Source of the DNA: Streptomyces sp. CB00316
GTDB taxonomy: Bacteria > Actinomycetota > Actinomycetes > Streptomycetales > Streptomycetaceae
NCBI RefSeq assembly: GCF_001905595.1
Contig: NZ_LIXI01000001.1
Span: 806,001 to 870,000, forward strand
DNA length: 64,000 nucleotides
Reading direction: 5' to 3'
A program made the position numbers and the translations under genes. The notes under the pieces are model-generated. The model had not been told where the DNA came from. It was given only the letters and a program-made list of their open reading frames with translations, and did not search any database. Of the stretch, positions 52,501 to 61,799 are shown piece after piece (the stretch's first letter is position 1; every line of letters begins with the position of its first letter).

Positions 52501-54842
52501 ACCCCCGCGACCGGGACCGCGTCGCCGAGTCCCTGCGCGGACAGCTCATCGCGACCCAGCGCGCGGCCAACGGCGCACTGCTCGCGGCCACCGGCGTACA
52601 GACGGCGGGCATCCTGGACGACCTGTACGGGACGAAGGCCGCCTCCGCGTCGCTCGGTCCGGTCTTCCGCGGCGCCACGCCCACGCTCTCCGTCTGGGCC
52701 CCGACCGCCCAGGCCGTCGCCCTCGAACTCGACGGCCGTACGCATGCGATGAAGCGCGACGACCGCACCGGCGTCTGGTCGGTCACCGGAAGCAAGGGCT
52801 GGCGGGGCAAGCCCTACCGGTACGCCGTCACCGTCTGGGCGCCCACCGTCCAGAAGCTGGTCACCAACAAGGTCACCGACCCCTACTCCACCGCCCTGAC
52901 CGCCGACTCCGCCCGCAGCCTCGTCGTCGACCTCACCGACCCGAAGCTGGCGCCGCGCGGCTGGTCCGGCCTGAAGAAGCCCGCCGCCACCCCGCTGCGG
53001 GACGCCCAGATCCAGGAGCTCCACGTCCGGGACTTCTCGATCACGGACCGCACGGCGGAGCACCCGGGTGAGTACCTGGCCTTCACCGACACCCGCTCCA
53101 AGGGCATGCGGCACCTGAAGAAGCTCGCCGACTCCGGCACCAGCTACATCCACCTGCTGCCCGTCTTCGACATCGGGACCGTCCCGGAGAAGAAGAAGGA
53201 CCAGGCCGAGCCCGCCTGCGACCTGCACGTCTACGCCCCCGACTCCGAGGAGCAGCAGGCCTGCGTCTCCAAGGCCGCCGCCAAGGACGGCTTCAACTGG
53301 GGCTACGACCCCTTCCACTACACCGTCCCCGAGGGCTCGTACGCCTCCGATCCCGACGGCACCAAGCGCACCGTCGAGTTCCGGCAGATGGTCCAGGGCC
53401 TCAACCAGGCCGGGCTGCGCACGGTCATGGACGTCGTCTACAACCACACCGTCGCCTCAGGCCAGGACGACAAGTCCGTCCTCGACCGGATCGTGCCGGG
53501 CTACTACCAGCGGCTCCTGGAGGACGGCACCGTCGCCACCTCCACCTGCTGCGCCAACACCGCTCCCGAGAACACCATGATGGGCAAGCTGGTCGTCGAC
53601 TCGATCGTCACCTGGGCGAAGGAGTACAAGGTCGACGGCTTCCGCTTCGACCTGATGGGCCACCATCCCAAGGAGAACGTCCTCGCGGTCCGCGAGGCGC
53701 TCGACGCGCTCACGCTCGCCAAGGACGGCGTCGACGGGAAGAAGATCATCCTGTACGGGGAGGGCTGGAACTTCGGCGAGATCGCGGATGACGCCCGCTT
53801 CGTCCAGGCCACCCAGAAGAACATGGCCGGCACCGGCATCGCGACCTTCTCCGACCGGGCCCGTGACGCCGTGCGCGGCGGCGGCCCCTTCGACGAGGAC
53901 CCCGGCGTCCAGGGTTTCGCCACCGGTCTCTACACCGACCCCAATTCCTCCCCCGCCAACGGCACCCGCGCCGAACAGAAGGCCCGGCTGCTGCACTACC
54001 AGGACCTGATCAAGGTCGGGCTCTCCGGCAACCTCGCCGACTACACCTTCACCGACACCTCCGGCCGTACGGTCAAGGGTTCGGACGTCGACTACAACGG
54101 GGCGCCCGCCGGATACGCGGCCGTCCCCGGCGACGCGCTGGCCTACTCCGACGCCCACGACAACGAGACGCTCTTCGACACCCTCGCCTTCAAGCTCCCG
54201 GCAGGCACCACGGCCGAGAGCCGGGCCAGGGCCCAGGTGGTGGCCATGGCCGCCTCCGTCCTGTCGCAGGGCCCCTCGCTCTCCCAGGCGGGAACCGACC
54301 TGCTGCGCTCCAAGTCGCTGGACCGCAACTCCTACGACAGCGGCGACTGGTTCAACGCCCTGCACTGGGACTGCCGCGACGGCAACGGCTTCGGCCGGGG
54401 ACTGCCGCCCGCCGCCGACAACCAGGACAAGTGGTCGCACGCGAAGCCGCTGCTGACGGCCTCCGCCACGATCGCCCCCGACTGCGCCCAGATCGACGGG
54501 GCCTCGGCCGCCTACCGCGACCTGCTCACCATCCGCAGCACCGAGAAGGAGTTCTCGCTCTCCACCGCCGGTCAGGTGCAGTCCGCCCTGTCCTTCCCGC
54601 TCTCCGGCAAGGACGAGACCCCCGGCGTGATCACCATGCGCCTGGGCAAGCTCGCCGTCGTCCTCAACGCCACCCCGGACACCGCCACCCAGCGGCTCGC
54701 CGCACCGGCGGGGAAGACGTACGCCCTGCACCCGGTCCAGGCCAGGGGTGCGGATCTTACGGTCAAACGAGCCAGGTACGACGGGAAATCAGCCAGTTTC
54801 ACCGTACCGGGACGCACGGCGGCGGTCTTCGTCCTGCGCTGA
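49515..54842 (+). CDS. pulA: secreted bifunctional alpha-amylase/pullulanase
   Basis: A 1775-residue secreted protein with two catalytic GH13 modules. After a signal peptide (about 1-31) comes an alpha-amylase-like module (about 50-500) with [20 protein letters not shown] near 297, FGEVYS near 336 and [10 protein letters not shown] near 405. A beta-sandwich region and two pullulanase-associated modules follow: [14 protein letters not shown] near 720 and [14 protein letters not shown] near 817. Then come a CBM48-like module (about 1050-1140) and a pullulanase module with DVVYNHTV near 1310, [10 protein letters not shown] near 1373, [10 protein letters not shown] near 1414 and DAHDNETLF near 1545. 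It should cut both alpha-1,4 and alpha-1,6 links. GAGGAG lies 9-10 nt before GTG 49515. Confidence 0.93.
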   Translation: MSRTTLRRGVVAALCVALLPVVPAATAAASPRPPAPPSDAKLAKEPARHDLTREQFYFVLPDRFANGSTANDRGGLKGSRLEHGFDPTDKGFYQGGDLKGLTQKLDYIKGLGTTAIWLAPIFKNRPVQGTGKDASAGYHGYWITDFTQVDPHFGSNADLEKLIDKAHAKGMKVFFDVITNHTADTVDYAEKAYGYKPKGAFPYLDKDGRPFDDRDGIEKVDEDSFPYIPVQTPDTGRKVPSWLDDPTMYHNRGDSTWAGESNEYGDFSGLDDLWTERPEVVKGMQKIYEKWVRDFDIDGFRIDTVKHVDLDFWTQWATALDAYAAKRGRDDFFMFGEVYSADPAITSPYVTRGRLDSTLDFPFQEAARQFASQGAPADRLASVYGNDYRYTTDKANAYEQVTFLGNHDMGRIGTFLKQDNPKADDAELLKRARLANELMFLGRGNPVIYYGDEQGFTGAGGDKDSRQTLFASKTADYLDDDQLGTDRTHASDAYDTEHPVYRSIARLAKLTKEHPALRDGVQSELVVEGAAGSVYATSRIDAERPNEYLVASNNAATPKKVQLTTESAGVDFRTLYGGSGAVRSGADKRVTVTVPALSSIVLRAEKPLGHPAAKPAIVLKAPAAGATGTVEITADVDGGRLNRVVFAAQVGNGEWQTLGSADHAPYKVTQYLDGTVKAGTPLRYKAVVVDRAGHTSSALAATTAGQTPPTPKPVAVERDRAVVHYQRADGDYEGWQLTSGDKTAEFIGRDAYGAFAWIDLEEGASSVPYTVEKNGTADGPQRTIDLGVTGQVWIEQGKDEQAVEAPEAPPQDTAKAVLNYHRPDGDYDGWGLHTWTGAKEPTDWAKPLMPVRKDAYGVTFEVPLVDGATSLSYILHKGDEKDLPSDQSLDLATYGHEVWMLGGKPGYLLPQVGGGAAPDLTKAEAQWIDANTVVWKVKTTDATSQQLVYAKKGGISVVDGALSDEGQWLRLGAGALSDAQKARFPHLKDYPAFTVDPRDRDRVAESLRGQLIATQRAANGALLAATGVQTAGILDDLYGTKAASASLGPVFRGATPTLSVWAPTAQAVALELDGRTHAMKRDDRTGVWSVTGSKGWRGKPYRYAVTVWAPTVQKLVTNKVTDPYSTALTADSARSLVVDLTDPKLAPRGWSGLKKPAATPLRDAQIQELHVRDFSITDRTAEHPGEYLAFTDTRSKGMRHLKKLADSGTSYIHLLPVFDIGTVPEKKKDQAEPACDLHVYAPDSEEQQACVSKAAAKDGFNWGYDPFHYTVPEGSYASDPDGTKRTVEFRQMVQGLNQAGLRTVMDVVYNHTVASGQDDKSVLDRIVPGYYQRLLEDGTVATSTCCANTAPENTMMGKLVVDSIVTWAKEYKVDGFRFDLMGHHPKENVLAVREALDALTLAKDGVDGKKIILYGEGWNFGEIADDARFVQATQKNMAGTGIATFSDRARDAVRGGGPFDEDPGVQGFATGLYTDPNSSPANGTRAEQKARLLHYQDLIKVGLSGNLADYTFTDTSGRTVKGSDVDYNGAPAGYAAVPGDALAYSDAHDNETLFDTLAFKLPAGTTAESRARAQVVAMAASVLSQGPSLSQAGTDLLRSKSLDRNSYDSGDWFNALHWDCRDGNGFGRGLPPAADNQDKWSHAKPLLTASATIAPDCAQIDGASAAYRDLLTIRSTEKEFSLSTAGQVQSALSFPLSGKDETPGVITMRLGKLAVVLNATPDTATQRLAAPAGKTYALHPVQARGADLTVKRARYDGKSASFTVPGRTAAVFVLR

Positions 54843-54908
54843 CACCCATCGGCACTACGGTGACGGCAGACGTCGGCGATGGAGCCGCGACAGCCGTCCT
54901 GGTCCACC

Positions 54909-54956
54909 ACCGGGCCGGTCCCGCCTCCCTCCGCCGGGAGGCGGGACCGGCCCGGT
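54909..54956 (+). terminator. very strong 21-bp hairpin terminator after pulA
   Basis: A 21-bp perfect stem (54909-54929 with 54936-54956; 20 bp are GGGCCGGTCCCGCC-rich) closes on a 6-nt loop, 67 bp after the pulA stop. It isolates the starch genes from the downstream regulator. Confidence 0.9.
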
Positions 54957-55027
54957 CCGTGCGGCAGGCGCCCCGCCCCGGGGCGGCCGGCTCACCGGCG
55001 CCCTCTGCCCCAGCGTGCCGGACGGTG

Positions 55028-57190
55028 ATGATGACCAAGGTGGGATTCCTTCCCGAGGAGACGAGCAGCTTCGTCGGGAGGCGGGCCGAACTGGCCCGGC
55101 TGGAGACCGCGTTGGCCACGCGGCGGATGACCACTCTGATCGGGCCCGGCGGTGTCGGCAAGACCCGGCTCGCCGTCCGGGCCGCCCGCGAGGCCGCCGA
55201 CCGCTACCCGGACGGCGCATGGTGGGCCGACCTCTCCCCGCTCTACGACGACGCTCTCCTGCTCCCTACCGTCTCCGACGCGGTCGGACTGGCGGACCAC
55301 ACCCTGCGGATGCCCGTCGAGGCGCTCTGCGAATGGCTCAGCGACAAGCGCCTTCTGCTCGTCCTGGACTCCGCCGAACACCTGCGGGCCCCCTGCTCCC
55401 ACCTGCTGGCCGAGCTGCTCACCACCTCGCCCGGCCTGACCGTCCTGGTCACCAGCAGGCAGCCGCTGGGGACCCGGGGCGAGCACGCCGTGCGGATCCA
55501 GCCGCTCCCGGTGGACGGTGCCCCCGACGCGCTCCAGCTCTTCGAGGACCGGCTGCGCGCGGGCGACCCCCGGGCGAGGCTCGACGCGCCGGGCGACCGG
55601 GCGGCCGCCGCCGACATCTGCCGCCGGCTCGAAGGCATCCCGCTCGCCATCGAACTGGCCGCCGCGGGCATCGGCCGCCACACCGTGGCCCAGCTCGCCA
55701 CCCGCATCGGGACCCGCTTCGACGCCCCGGTCGACGCCGAGGGCCTCGCCGCCTCCCGCCTCGACCTCCTCGCCGACGACTCCCTCTGGCCCCGTCGCCA
55801 CCGCACCCTGCGCGCGACGATCGGGTGGAGCCACGAGCTCTGCACCCCGCTGGAGCGGCTCCTGTGGGCCCGGCTCACCCTGCTGCGTACGGACTTCGAC
55901 GAGGAGACCGCCCGCGAGGTCTGCACCGGGGGGCCGCTCACCCCGGACGGGGTGGACCGCGCGCTGCAAGGGCTCGTCGCCCAGTCCGTCGTCCAGCGCG
56001 ACGGCACCCGCTACCGGATGCTCGACACCCTGCGCGAGTACGGCCGTATGTGGCTCGGCGAACTCGGCGAGGAGCGGGCCGCCGCCGACCGGCACGCCGC
56101 CAGCTTCCTCGGCCTCGCCCGCCGCGCCCACGACGGCTGGACCGGCCCCGACCAGATCTCCTGGTACCACAAGGTCGCCGACACCCACCTGGACCTCTGC
56201 GCGGCCCTGGACCACCTGCTCGCCCACGACGTGGCGGGTGCCCAGGAGATGGCGGGCCGGGTCGGCTTCTTCTGGGCCTGCTGCGGCCATCTGTCGGAGG
56301 CCCGCAGCTACGCCCAAAAAACCCTGGACGCGGGCCCGGTGGAGGGCCCGCGCCGGACCCGGCTCCAGTGGGTGCTGGGTGTCGCGGCCCTGCTCCAGGG
56401 CGACTTCGCGACCGCCGAGAAGTACGGGGCGCTCTGCACGGCCATCGCGCTGTACGACCACGACGACGAGGGCATGCTCGGCGCCACCTACCTCTCCGGC
56501 CTCACCCAGCTGATGAACGGCGAGCCCGCGGCAGCGCTGGAGGCGGCGGAACGGGTGCTGCGGATGACGGAGACGGTCCCTCCGGACGGGGGTCCCGCGG
56601 AACAACGGGCCACCGCCCGCGAGTCCGCCGCCCCCGGCCCCGATGGGGACCCCGCCCCCCTCGAGTCCGCCCACCGGCTGCGCTGCCGCCTCATCACCGT
56701 CTTCGCGCTCACCGCCCTGGGCCGGCTCGCCGAGTCCGGCCGCGCCGCCGCCGCGCTGCGCCGGTCCTGCGAGCGGGGCGGCGAATACTGGACCCGCTCC
56801 TACGCCGACTACCAGCTCGCCCTGATCGCCCTGCTCCAGGGCCGCCCGGAGGCCTCCGCCGCCCACGCCCGGGCCATGCTCGCGGGCAAGCACCGGCTCC
56901 GCGACAGCTTCGGCATCGCGCTGGGTCTGGACATCCTGGCCGCCGCCATCGCCGCCCAGGGCGCGGGGGCCCAGGCCGCCCGGGTGTACGGCACCGGGCA
57001 CGCGTACTGGCGGATGGTCGGCCACCCCCAGCGCGGTACGCCGGAACTGGGCCCGGTCCGCGAGGCCTGCGAGCTCCAGGCCCGGGCGGCGGTGGGCGAC
57101 GAGGCGTACCAGCGCGCCTTCGAACGGGGCCAGGCGGACAACGCGGAGGTCGGCCTCGCAGCGGCGCTGCAGAGCGGGCTCCGGCTCTGA
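55028..57190 (+). CDS. AfsR-like STAND ATPase/TPR protein without a DNA-binding domain
   Basis: A 720-residue protein. The NB-ARC-type ATPase has Walker A LIGPGGVGKTRL near residues 37-48 and Walker B RLLLVLDSAEHL near 107, followed by GIPLAIELAAA and a winged-helix-like region. Residues about 400-700 are TPR-like helices ending QRAFERGQADNAEVGLAAAL. In LAL/AfsR-type regulators this last segment usually precedes a LuxR-type helix-turn-helix, or the N-terminus carries a SARP domain; neither is present. It may act through partners or as a regulatory ATPase. The tandem GTG-ATG-ATG at 55025-55033 makes the exact start uncertain, and no ribosome site is evident. Confidence 0.8.
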   Translation: MMTKVGFLPEETSSFVGRRAELARLETALATRRMTTLIGPGGVGKTRLAVRAAREAADRYPDGAWWADLSPLYDDALLLPTVSDAVGLADHTLRMPVEALCEWLSDKRLLLVLDSAEHLRAPCSHLLAELLTTSPGLTVLVTSRQPLGTRGEHAVRIQPLPVDGAPDALQLFEDRLRAGDPRARLDAPGDRAAAADICRRLEGIPLAIELAAAGIGRHTVAQLATRIGTRFDAPVDAEGLAASRLDLLADDSLWPRRHRTLRATIGWSHELCTPLERLLWARLTLLRTDFDEETAREVCTGGPLTPDGVDRALQGLVAQSVVQRDGTRYRMLDTLREYGRMWLGELGEERAAADRHAASFLGLARRAHDGWTGPDQISWYHKVADTHLDLCAALDHLLAHDVAGAQEMAGRVGFFWACCGHLSEARSYAQKTLDAGPVEGPRRTRLQWVLGVAALLQGDFATAEKYGALCTAIALYDHDDEGMLGATYLSGLTQLMNGEPAAALEAAERVLRMTETVPPDGGPAEQRATARESAAPGPDGDPAPLESAHRLRCRLITVFALTALGRLAESGRAAAALRRSCERGGEYWTRSYADYQLALIALLQGRPEASAAHARAMLAGKHRLRDSFGIALGLDILAAAIAAQGAGAQAARVYGTGHAYWRMVGHPQRGTPELGPVREACELQARAAVGDEAYQRAFERGQADNAEVGLAAALQSGLRL

Positions 57191-57203
57191 GGGGCCCGGG
57201 GGA

Positions 57204-57578
57204 GTGATGCGGAGGGACGGAGGCCGTACGTTCACCACCCTCGAAGAGCTGGAGCAGACCGAGACCGACCCGGTCGCCGCCTGTGAGGCGGGCATGCTGA
57301 CGCACCTGGTCGACGGCCACAGCGAGCTCGTGCCCCTGCTGCTGCGCCTCGTCCGCCCCCGCCCGGAGCGGGGGACGGTGCGGGCGGGGGCGCTGGCGAT
57401 GGACCGCTACGGCGTGACGCTGCGCCTCGAATACCCGCGCACCCACCGCGACGTACGGCTGCCCTTCCCCAAGCCCGTGACCGACATCGACCAGGCGGGC
57501 CCGCAGATCCACGCCCTCCTGGCCGCCGCCCGCCGCGTCCCGCAACTGCCTGCCAGCCTGGGGGCGTTGCCGGCCTAG
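57204..57578 (+). CDS. DUF2470-domain protein
   Basis: A 124-residue protein matching the DUF2470 fold, found alone or fused to pyridoxamine-oxidase-like heme-utilisation proteins. The segments VAACEAGMLTHLVDGHSELV, MDRYGVTLRLEY and VRLPFPKPVTDIDQAGPQIH are typical. Function is unknown; a link to heme or flavin chemistry is based only on the family's fusions. It starts 13 bp after the ATPase gene (GTG 57204 or ATG 57207), so the two are probably co-transcribed. Its stop shares a CTAG with the stop of the convergent TetR gene. Confidence 0.75.
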   Translation: MMRRDGGRTFTTLEELEQTETDPVAACEAGMLTHLVDGHSELVPLLLRLVRPRPERGTVRAGALAMDRYGVTLRLEYPRTHRDVRLPFPKPVTDIDQAGPQIHALLAAARRVPQLPASLGALPA

Positions 57579-58309
57579 GGGTTTTCGCGCGGCAGCCGCG
57601 GCGCCGGGACGGCCGGTACGGCGGGGGCGAGCGCGGAGAGCCGGCCCAGCAGGTCCCCGAACGGGCCCTCCACCGGCTCCTGGGAGAGCACCCGCAGTAC
57701 GATGCCCGCCATCTCCTGGTCGTACGCGGCGCTGACGGCGGCGAGCGCGGCGAAGTCGTGCACCAGCTGGACCTCGAGCTCCTGGCGCGGGATCCGCCGC
57801 CCGTCCAGCCAGATCAGCGCGGTCGACTCGGCGAGCGAGACCCAGGAGCGGACCACCAACTCCAACCGAGCGGGCGGGTCTTCCACCCCCAGGTGCGTGA
57901 TGATCTGCTCGTACGCGGCCTGCCGCACCCCGTCGATCATGGCGTTGGCCGTGGACGAACCGACGGCCGGGCCGCCGCGCATCAGCGCCGAGAAGCCGGG
58001 ACCGTGCTCGTCGACGAAGTCGAAGAACCGCCCCATCACCCGCAACAGCCTTGCCCCCAGGGGCCCTTCGAGCGGCTCCATGAACCGGTCGGCCAGCTCG
58101 TCGGCCGCCCGCCGCAGCGCCGCCTCGTACAGGCTCTGCTTCCCCGGGAAGTAGTGGTAGACCAGCGGCCGTGAGATGCCCGCCGCGGCGGCGACCTCGT
58201 CGATCGACACATCCTCGGGGGAGCGCCGGCTGAACAAGTCCAGCGCGACGCCGATCAGTTGCTGCCTGCGCTCCTCGACGCCCATCCTGCGCCGTGCCCC
58301 GGTCGTCAT
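57575..58309 (-). CDS. TetR-family repressor
   Basis: A 244-residue regulator. The DNA-binding domain at residues 10-60 reads RRQQLIGVALDLFSRR, then VSIDEVAAAAGISRPLVYHY with FPGKQSLYEAALRRA. The effector domain (about 80-220) is helical, and the last 25 residues are Pro-rich. It lies downstream of the ferredoxin-type reductase and the broken hydrolase on the same strand. The operator-like repeat before the hydrolase (60334) is a likely target, making this an autoregulated unit. A TAGGCT box 6 nt before its ATG suggests a separate leaderless promoter as well. Confidence 0.88.
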   Translation of the reverse strand: MTTGARRRMGVEERRQQLIGVALDLFSRRSPEDVSIDEVAAAAGISRPLVYHYFPGKQSLYEAALRRAADELADRFMEPLEGPLGARLLRVMGRFFDFVDEHGPGFSALMRGGPAVGSSTANAMIDGVRQAAYEQIITHLGVEDPPARLELVVRSWVSLAESTALIWLDGRRIPRQELEVQLVHDFAALAAVSAAYDQEMAGIVLRVLSQEPVEGPFGDLLGRLSALAPAVPAVPAPRLPRENP

Positions 58310-58315
58310 CCGGAC

Positions 58316-58321
58316 AGCCTA
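58316..58321 (-). promoter_or_regulatory. -10 box of probable leaderless promoter for the TetR gene
   Basis: TAGGCT on the minus strand lies 6 nt before the ATG at 58309, with no ribosome site. Confidence 0.45.
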
Positions 58322-58344
58322 ACCGGGGTGCGGCTGTGTGGCTT

Positions 58345-59421
58345 CTACAGGTCCAGCACCAGCCGCCCGCTCCGGCAGCGCGAGACGCAGATGAGCATCG
58401 AGTCGCCGCGCTCGTCGTCGGTCAGCAACTCGTCCCGGTGGTCGATCTCGCCTCCCAGGACGCGCTGTTGGCACGTCCCGCAGAAGCCCTGCTCGCAGGA
58501 GTACGAGACATGGGGCAGCTCCTCGCGGACGGCTGCCAGCACCGACTGTCCGGCCGCGACCCGCACGGTCCGGCCGCTGCGGTGCAGCTCCACCTCGAAG
58601 GCGCCGGAGCCCGCCGCGTCGGCCGTTGCCGCGGAGAACCGCTCCAGGTGCAGGGTGCAGCCCTCGGGGAGCGCGGCGGTGACGGCGTCCATCAAGGACT
58701 CGGGCCCGCAGCAGTAGACGGCTGTGCCCGCGGCGATGCCGGCCAACGCGGCGACGGCGTCCGGGTGCCCTGCCTCGTCCTGGGCGACCACGGCGACCCG
58801 GCCCCCCTCGGCACCGAGCTTCTCGATCTCGTCCAGGAACGGCATCGAGGCCCGCGACCGGCCCCCGTACAGCAGTCGCCAGTTCGCCCCCCGCGCGGCC
58901 AGCGAGCGCAGCATCGGCAGGATCGGTGTGATCCCGATCCCGCCCGCGACGAAGACATACGCCTCCGCCTCCACCAGCGGGAACCGGTTGCGTGGACCGC
59001 GCGCCTCGATCTCCACGCCCTCCTGGAGCCGCTCGTGCACCTCCCGGGACCCGCCCCGCCCGTCCTCCACCAGCCGGGTCGCGACCGTGTACGTACCGGG
59101 GGCGTCCGGATCACCGCAGAGCGAGTACTGCCGCACGAGCCCGGAAGGCAGTACGAGGTCGAGGTGGGCGCCCGGCTGCCAGTGCGGCAACGCGGTTCCC
59201 TCCAGCCGTAGTTGTACGACCCCCTCGGCGACGGGGACCCGCTCGGTGATCAGCAGCCGCCGAAGGGTCGTCGGCTGCCGATGCGAGTGCCCGGAGACGG
59301 GCTTCGTCAGGGCGGGCAGCGGCCACAGCGGGGACCGGGCGATCCGGCGGCGCAACGCCCGCCGGGTGAGCAGGGCGGTACCGGCGACCAGGACGACGGT
59401 GCGCGGACGGGGCAGGGCCAT
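58345..59421 (-). CDS. flavin/2Fe-2S ferredoxin reductase
   Basis: A 358-residue reductase of the phthalate-dioxygenase-reductase (VanB-like) order: FAD/FMN domain, NAD domain, then a plant-type ferredoxin. A hydrophobic or amphipathic N-terminus (residues 5-35) may touch the membrane. The flavin motif is RQYSLCGD near residue 103, the NAD motif GGIGITPILPM near 160, and the cluster cysteines are in CEQGFCGTC with a further Cys about 30 residues on (SMLICVSRC). It passes electrons from NAD(P)H to an oxygenase or desaturase partner. It follows the broken hydrolase by 3 bp, so the two were made to work together. Confidence 0.9.
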   Translation of the reverse strand: MALPRPRTVVLVAGTALLTRRALRRRIARSPLWPLPALTKPVSGHSHRQPTTLRRLLITERVPVAEGVVQLRLEGTALPHWQPGAHLDLVLPSGLVRQYSLCGDPDAPGTYTVATRLVEDGRGGSREVHERLQEGVEIEARGPRNRFPLVEAEAYVFVAGGIGITPILPMLRSLAARGANWRLLYGGRSRASMPFLDEIEKLGAEGGRVAVVAQDEAGHPDAVAALAGIAAGTAVYCCGPESLMDAVTAALPEGCTLHLERFSAATADAAGSGAFEVELHRSGRTVRVAAGQSVLAAVREELPHVSYSCEQGFCGTCQQRVLGGEIDHRDELLTDDERGDSMLICVSRCRSGRLVLDL

Positions 59422-59424
59422 GGG

Positions 59425-60331
59425 TCAGGACGTTCCCGTCGTGCGGGCCTCGGCGGCGAGCGCCGCGGGCGAGTGGGCGAGGTAGTCGACGGCCTGGGCC
59501 GTGCTGCCCTCCTGGGAGGGGTGGTACGACCGGCTGAGGTAGCTGGGTACGGACCGCAGGATCGCCCCCGTGCTGGGCAGCGTCCCCTGCTTGCCGCTGG
59601 CGTGGAACGCCTTGAACGTGGCCTTGCCGTCCAGCAGGCTCGGGTCGTTCTCCATGAAGAACCGGGTCCCGCGCTGCCAGAGGAAGACCAGCGCCGAGAA
59701 GGCCGCCGCCCAGGTCCGCACCCGCCGGCGGTAGCCGCCGTCGACATGCATGAACACCTCGAACGCCACCGACCGGTGCTCCACCTCCTCCGCGCCGTGC
59801 CAGCGCAGCAGGTCCAGCATGGTCGGATCGGCGCCCTTGCGGTCCAGCGCCTCGGCGTTGAGGATCCAGTCCCCGAGGAAGGCGGTGTAGGGCTCGATGG
59901 CCGCGATCATCGCCATCCGCTCCATCAGCCACCACCGCGACGGCCGCCCCGGCGGCAGCGTCCGGTCCCCGAGCAGCTTCTCGAAGAATTAGTCGACCTG
60001 CGCGGTGTACGGGGTCGGGTCCAGGCCCAGCTCCCGCAGACGCGGCAGCACGTCGTCATGGGCCTGCGAGTGCACGGCCTCCTGGCCGATGAACCCGATG
60101 ACGTCCTCGCGGAGTCGCTCGTCATGGATGTAGGGGAGGATCTGCCGGTACACATGGATGAACCACCGCTCCCCGGCCGGGAGCAGCAGATGGAGCACGT
60201 TGATGGTGTGCGTGGTGAACGGGTCGCCCGGCACCCAGTGCAGGGGGGGTCTTCTCCCAGGCGAAGGAGACCTTGCGGGCCTTGAGCGGTGTCCGCTCCG
60301 ACGCGACCGCCGCTGGCTGCGTGTTAGACAT
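59425..60331 (-). pseudogene. metal-dependent hydrolase (PF10118-like), frameshift plus stop
   Basis: Three pieces of one protein are visible. The first (ATG 60331) reads MSNTQPAAVASERTPLKARK to AWEKTP. A run of seven G (60243-60249) then shifts the frame, and the match continues LHWVPGDPFTTHTINVLH, ending at TAA 59991-59989 where relatives have Tyr before FFEKLLGD. The last piece runs from there to 59425 with EEVEHRSVAFEVFMHVD. The His/Glu pattern (HSQAHDD, EEVEHRS) is that of ferritin-like diiron hydrolases or oxygenases of this family. Two lesions argue for true loss, but the G run should be checked as a sequencing error. Confidence 0.85.
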
Positions 60332-60333
60332 GG

Positions 60334-60349
60334 TGTCAATGTACTGACG
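60334..60349 (-). promoter_or_regulatory. TetR-like operator overlapping a leaderless -10 box
   Basis: TGTCA-N6-TGACG (60334-60349) is an inverted repeat of the TGTCA-N6-TGACA kind. Inside it, on the minus strand, TACATT ends 6 nt before the ATG at 60331. A repressor bound here would cover the -10 box of the hydrolase-reductase-TetR unit. Confidence 0.6.
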
Positions 60350-60426
60350 GGTACCCGGGGGGGACCAGAGGCGTGCACGGATTTCCCGTCCCGCCGCGCG
60401 TGAGAGCACGGGGCCATGATGGGGGG

Positions 60427-61194
60427 ATGACGACGAACTCGGTCCGTGCCCGCTCGTTCGACGCGGTGGCCGCTTCCTACGCCGCCAGCCGGCCCTCCTA
60501 CCCGCCCGCCCTGCTGGACGCGATCGAGGAGCTGTCCGGCCGCCCGCTGGCCGGAGCCCGGGTCGCGGACGTCGGGGCCGGCACGGGTATCTCCACCGCC
60601 CTGCTGGACGGCCGGGGCGCCCGGGCGGTGGCGGTGGAGCCGGGCGGTGGGATGGCCGCGCAGCTCCGCCGGGGGCTGCCGCACGTGCCCGTGGTCCGGG
60701 GTGACGGCAACCGGCTGCCGCTGCGGACCGGATCGCTGGACCTGATCACGTACGCCCAGTCCTGGCACTGGACCGACCCCGCCCGCTCGGTCCCCGAGGC
60801 GCGCCGCGTCCTGCGGCCCGGCGGGGCGCTCGCCCTGTGGTGGAACGACCCCGACGCGCGCGTGGCGTGGATCGGGGACCAGAAGCGGCGGGTGCTGGAC
60901 ACCTTCGGCGAGGGGCAGACGGACCAGCACGTGGCGGCGTACGACGCCGACGCCAGGCTCCGGGCCGAGCTCCCCGCCGGGGCCGACTTCCGTACCCGGC
61001 AGGTGGAGTGGAGCCGTGAGGTGACGCTCGACGTCCACCTCGCCAACCTCGCCAGCCACTCCATCTTCCTCGTTGCGGACCGGGCGGTGGCCGCGGCGGT
61101 CCTGGAGCGGGAACGCGCGCTGCTGGCCGCCGCCTTCCCCGGCGGGACGGTCCGGGAGTCCTATGTGACGAGCCTGGCCGTCGCCCGTACCTGA
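60427..61194 (+). CDS. class I SAM-dependent methyltransferase
   Basis: A 255-residue cytosolic methyltransferase of the UbiE/Methyltransf_11 type. Residues about 8-35 (FDAVAASYAASRPSYP) are the usual lead. The SAM motif VADVGAGTGISTALL is near 48, the acidic loop AVAVEPGGGM near 66, motif II GDGNRLPLRTGSLDLITYAQ near 91, and WHWTDPARSVPEARRVLRPG near 112. The substrate is unknown. ATG 60427 is preferred to the open extension, and a CATGAT box lies 6 nt upstream. Confidence 0.87.
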   Translation: MTTNSVRARSFDAVAASYAASRPSYPPALLDAIEELSGRPLAGARVADVGAGTGISTALLDGRGARAVAVEPGGGMAAQLRRGLPHVPVVRGDGNRLPLRTGSLDLITYAQSWHWTDPARSVPEARRVLRPGGALALWWNDPDARVAWIGDQKRRVLDTFGEGQTDQHVAAYDADARLRAELPAGADFRTRQVEWSREVTLDVHLANLASHSIFLVADRAVAAAVLERERALLAAAFPGGTVRESYVTSLAVART

Positions 61195-61221
61195 GACCGG
61201 TTTTGGGTGCAGGATGGGCCG

Positions 61222-61719
61222 ATGGCGACAGAACCGGAACGGCGATGCGGAGCCGGCCCCCGGGCCGCGGGCACCCTCCTGGCAGCGCTGCTGCTGCTGA
61301 GCGGGTGCGGCGCGGACGGGAAACAGAACGCGGCCGACGGCGCCGGGAACGACCGTCCCTCGGCACCGCCGACCGCGACGGGAACCCTGGAGCAGCTGGC
61401 CGAGAGGGCCGGCTGCGAACCCAACGTACAGACCGACGCCCAGGAGCTGCGGCAGGCCAACTGCAAGACCCCGACCGGGCGTTACGTGCTGACCACCTTC
61501 GCGACCGACCGCGGCCAGCGCGAGTGGATCAACGAGGCCAAGGACTACGGCGGTTCGTACCTCGTCGGCCGGCGCTGGGTCGCCGTCGGTGACGCGAAGG
61601 TGGTCGCGGCGCTGCGCGGCCGGCTCGGGGGGACGGTGGAGACCGCCTCGCCGCACCGCTCGGGGGAGAGCGGTGATGGGGGGAACGAGGGAGGGCACTC
61701 CGGTCACCACGGGAGCTGA
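61222..61719 (+). CDS. small secreted lipoprotein
   Basis: A 165-residue protein with a lipoprotein signal (AALLLLSGCGADG, Cys near residue 29), a Pro/Ala linker, a small folded part with two further Cys (CEPNVQ and NCKTPTG, likely a disulfide) and a Gly/His-rich tail (GGNEGGHSGHHGS). The tail could bind metal. I do not recognise the family. The in-frame GTG at 61207 is an alternative start; a CAGGAT box 6 nt before ATG 61222 favours the shorter form. Confidence 0.7.
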   Translation: MATEPERRCGAGPRAAGTLLAALLLLSGCGADGKQNAADGAGNDRPSAPPTATGTLEQLAERAGCEPNVQTDAQELRQANCKTPTGRYVLTTFATDRGQREWINEAKDYGGSYLVGRRWVAVGDAKVVAALRGRLGGTVETASPHRSGESGDGGNEGGHSGHHGS

Positions 61720-61799
61720 CCGCGCAGGTCGAGGGGGACGGGCGTCACGGGGGCCGGTGCCGGTGCCGAATCACCGGCACCGGCCCCCTCGGCGTCGTA

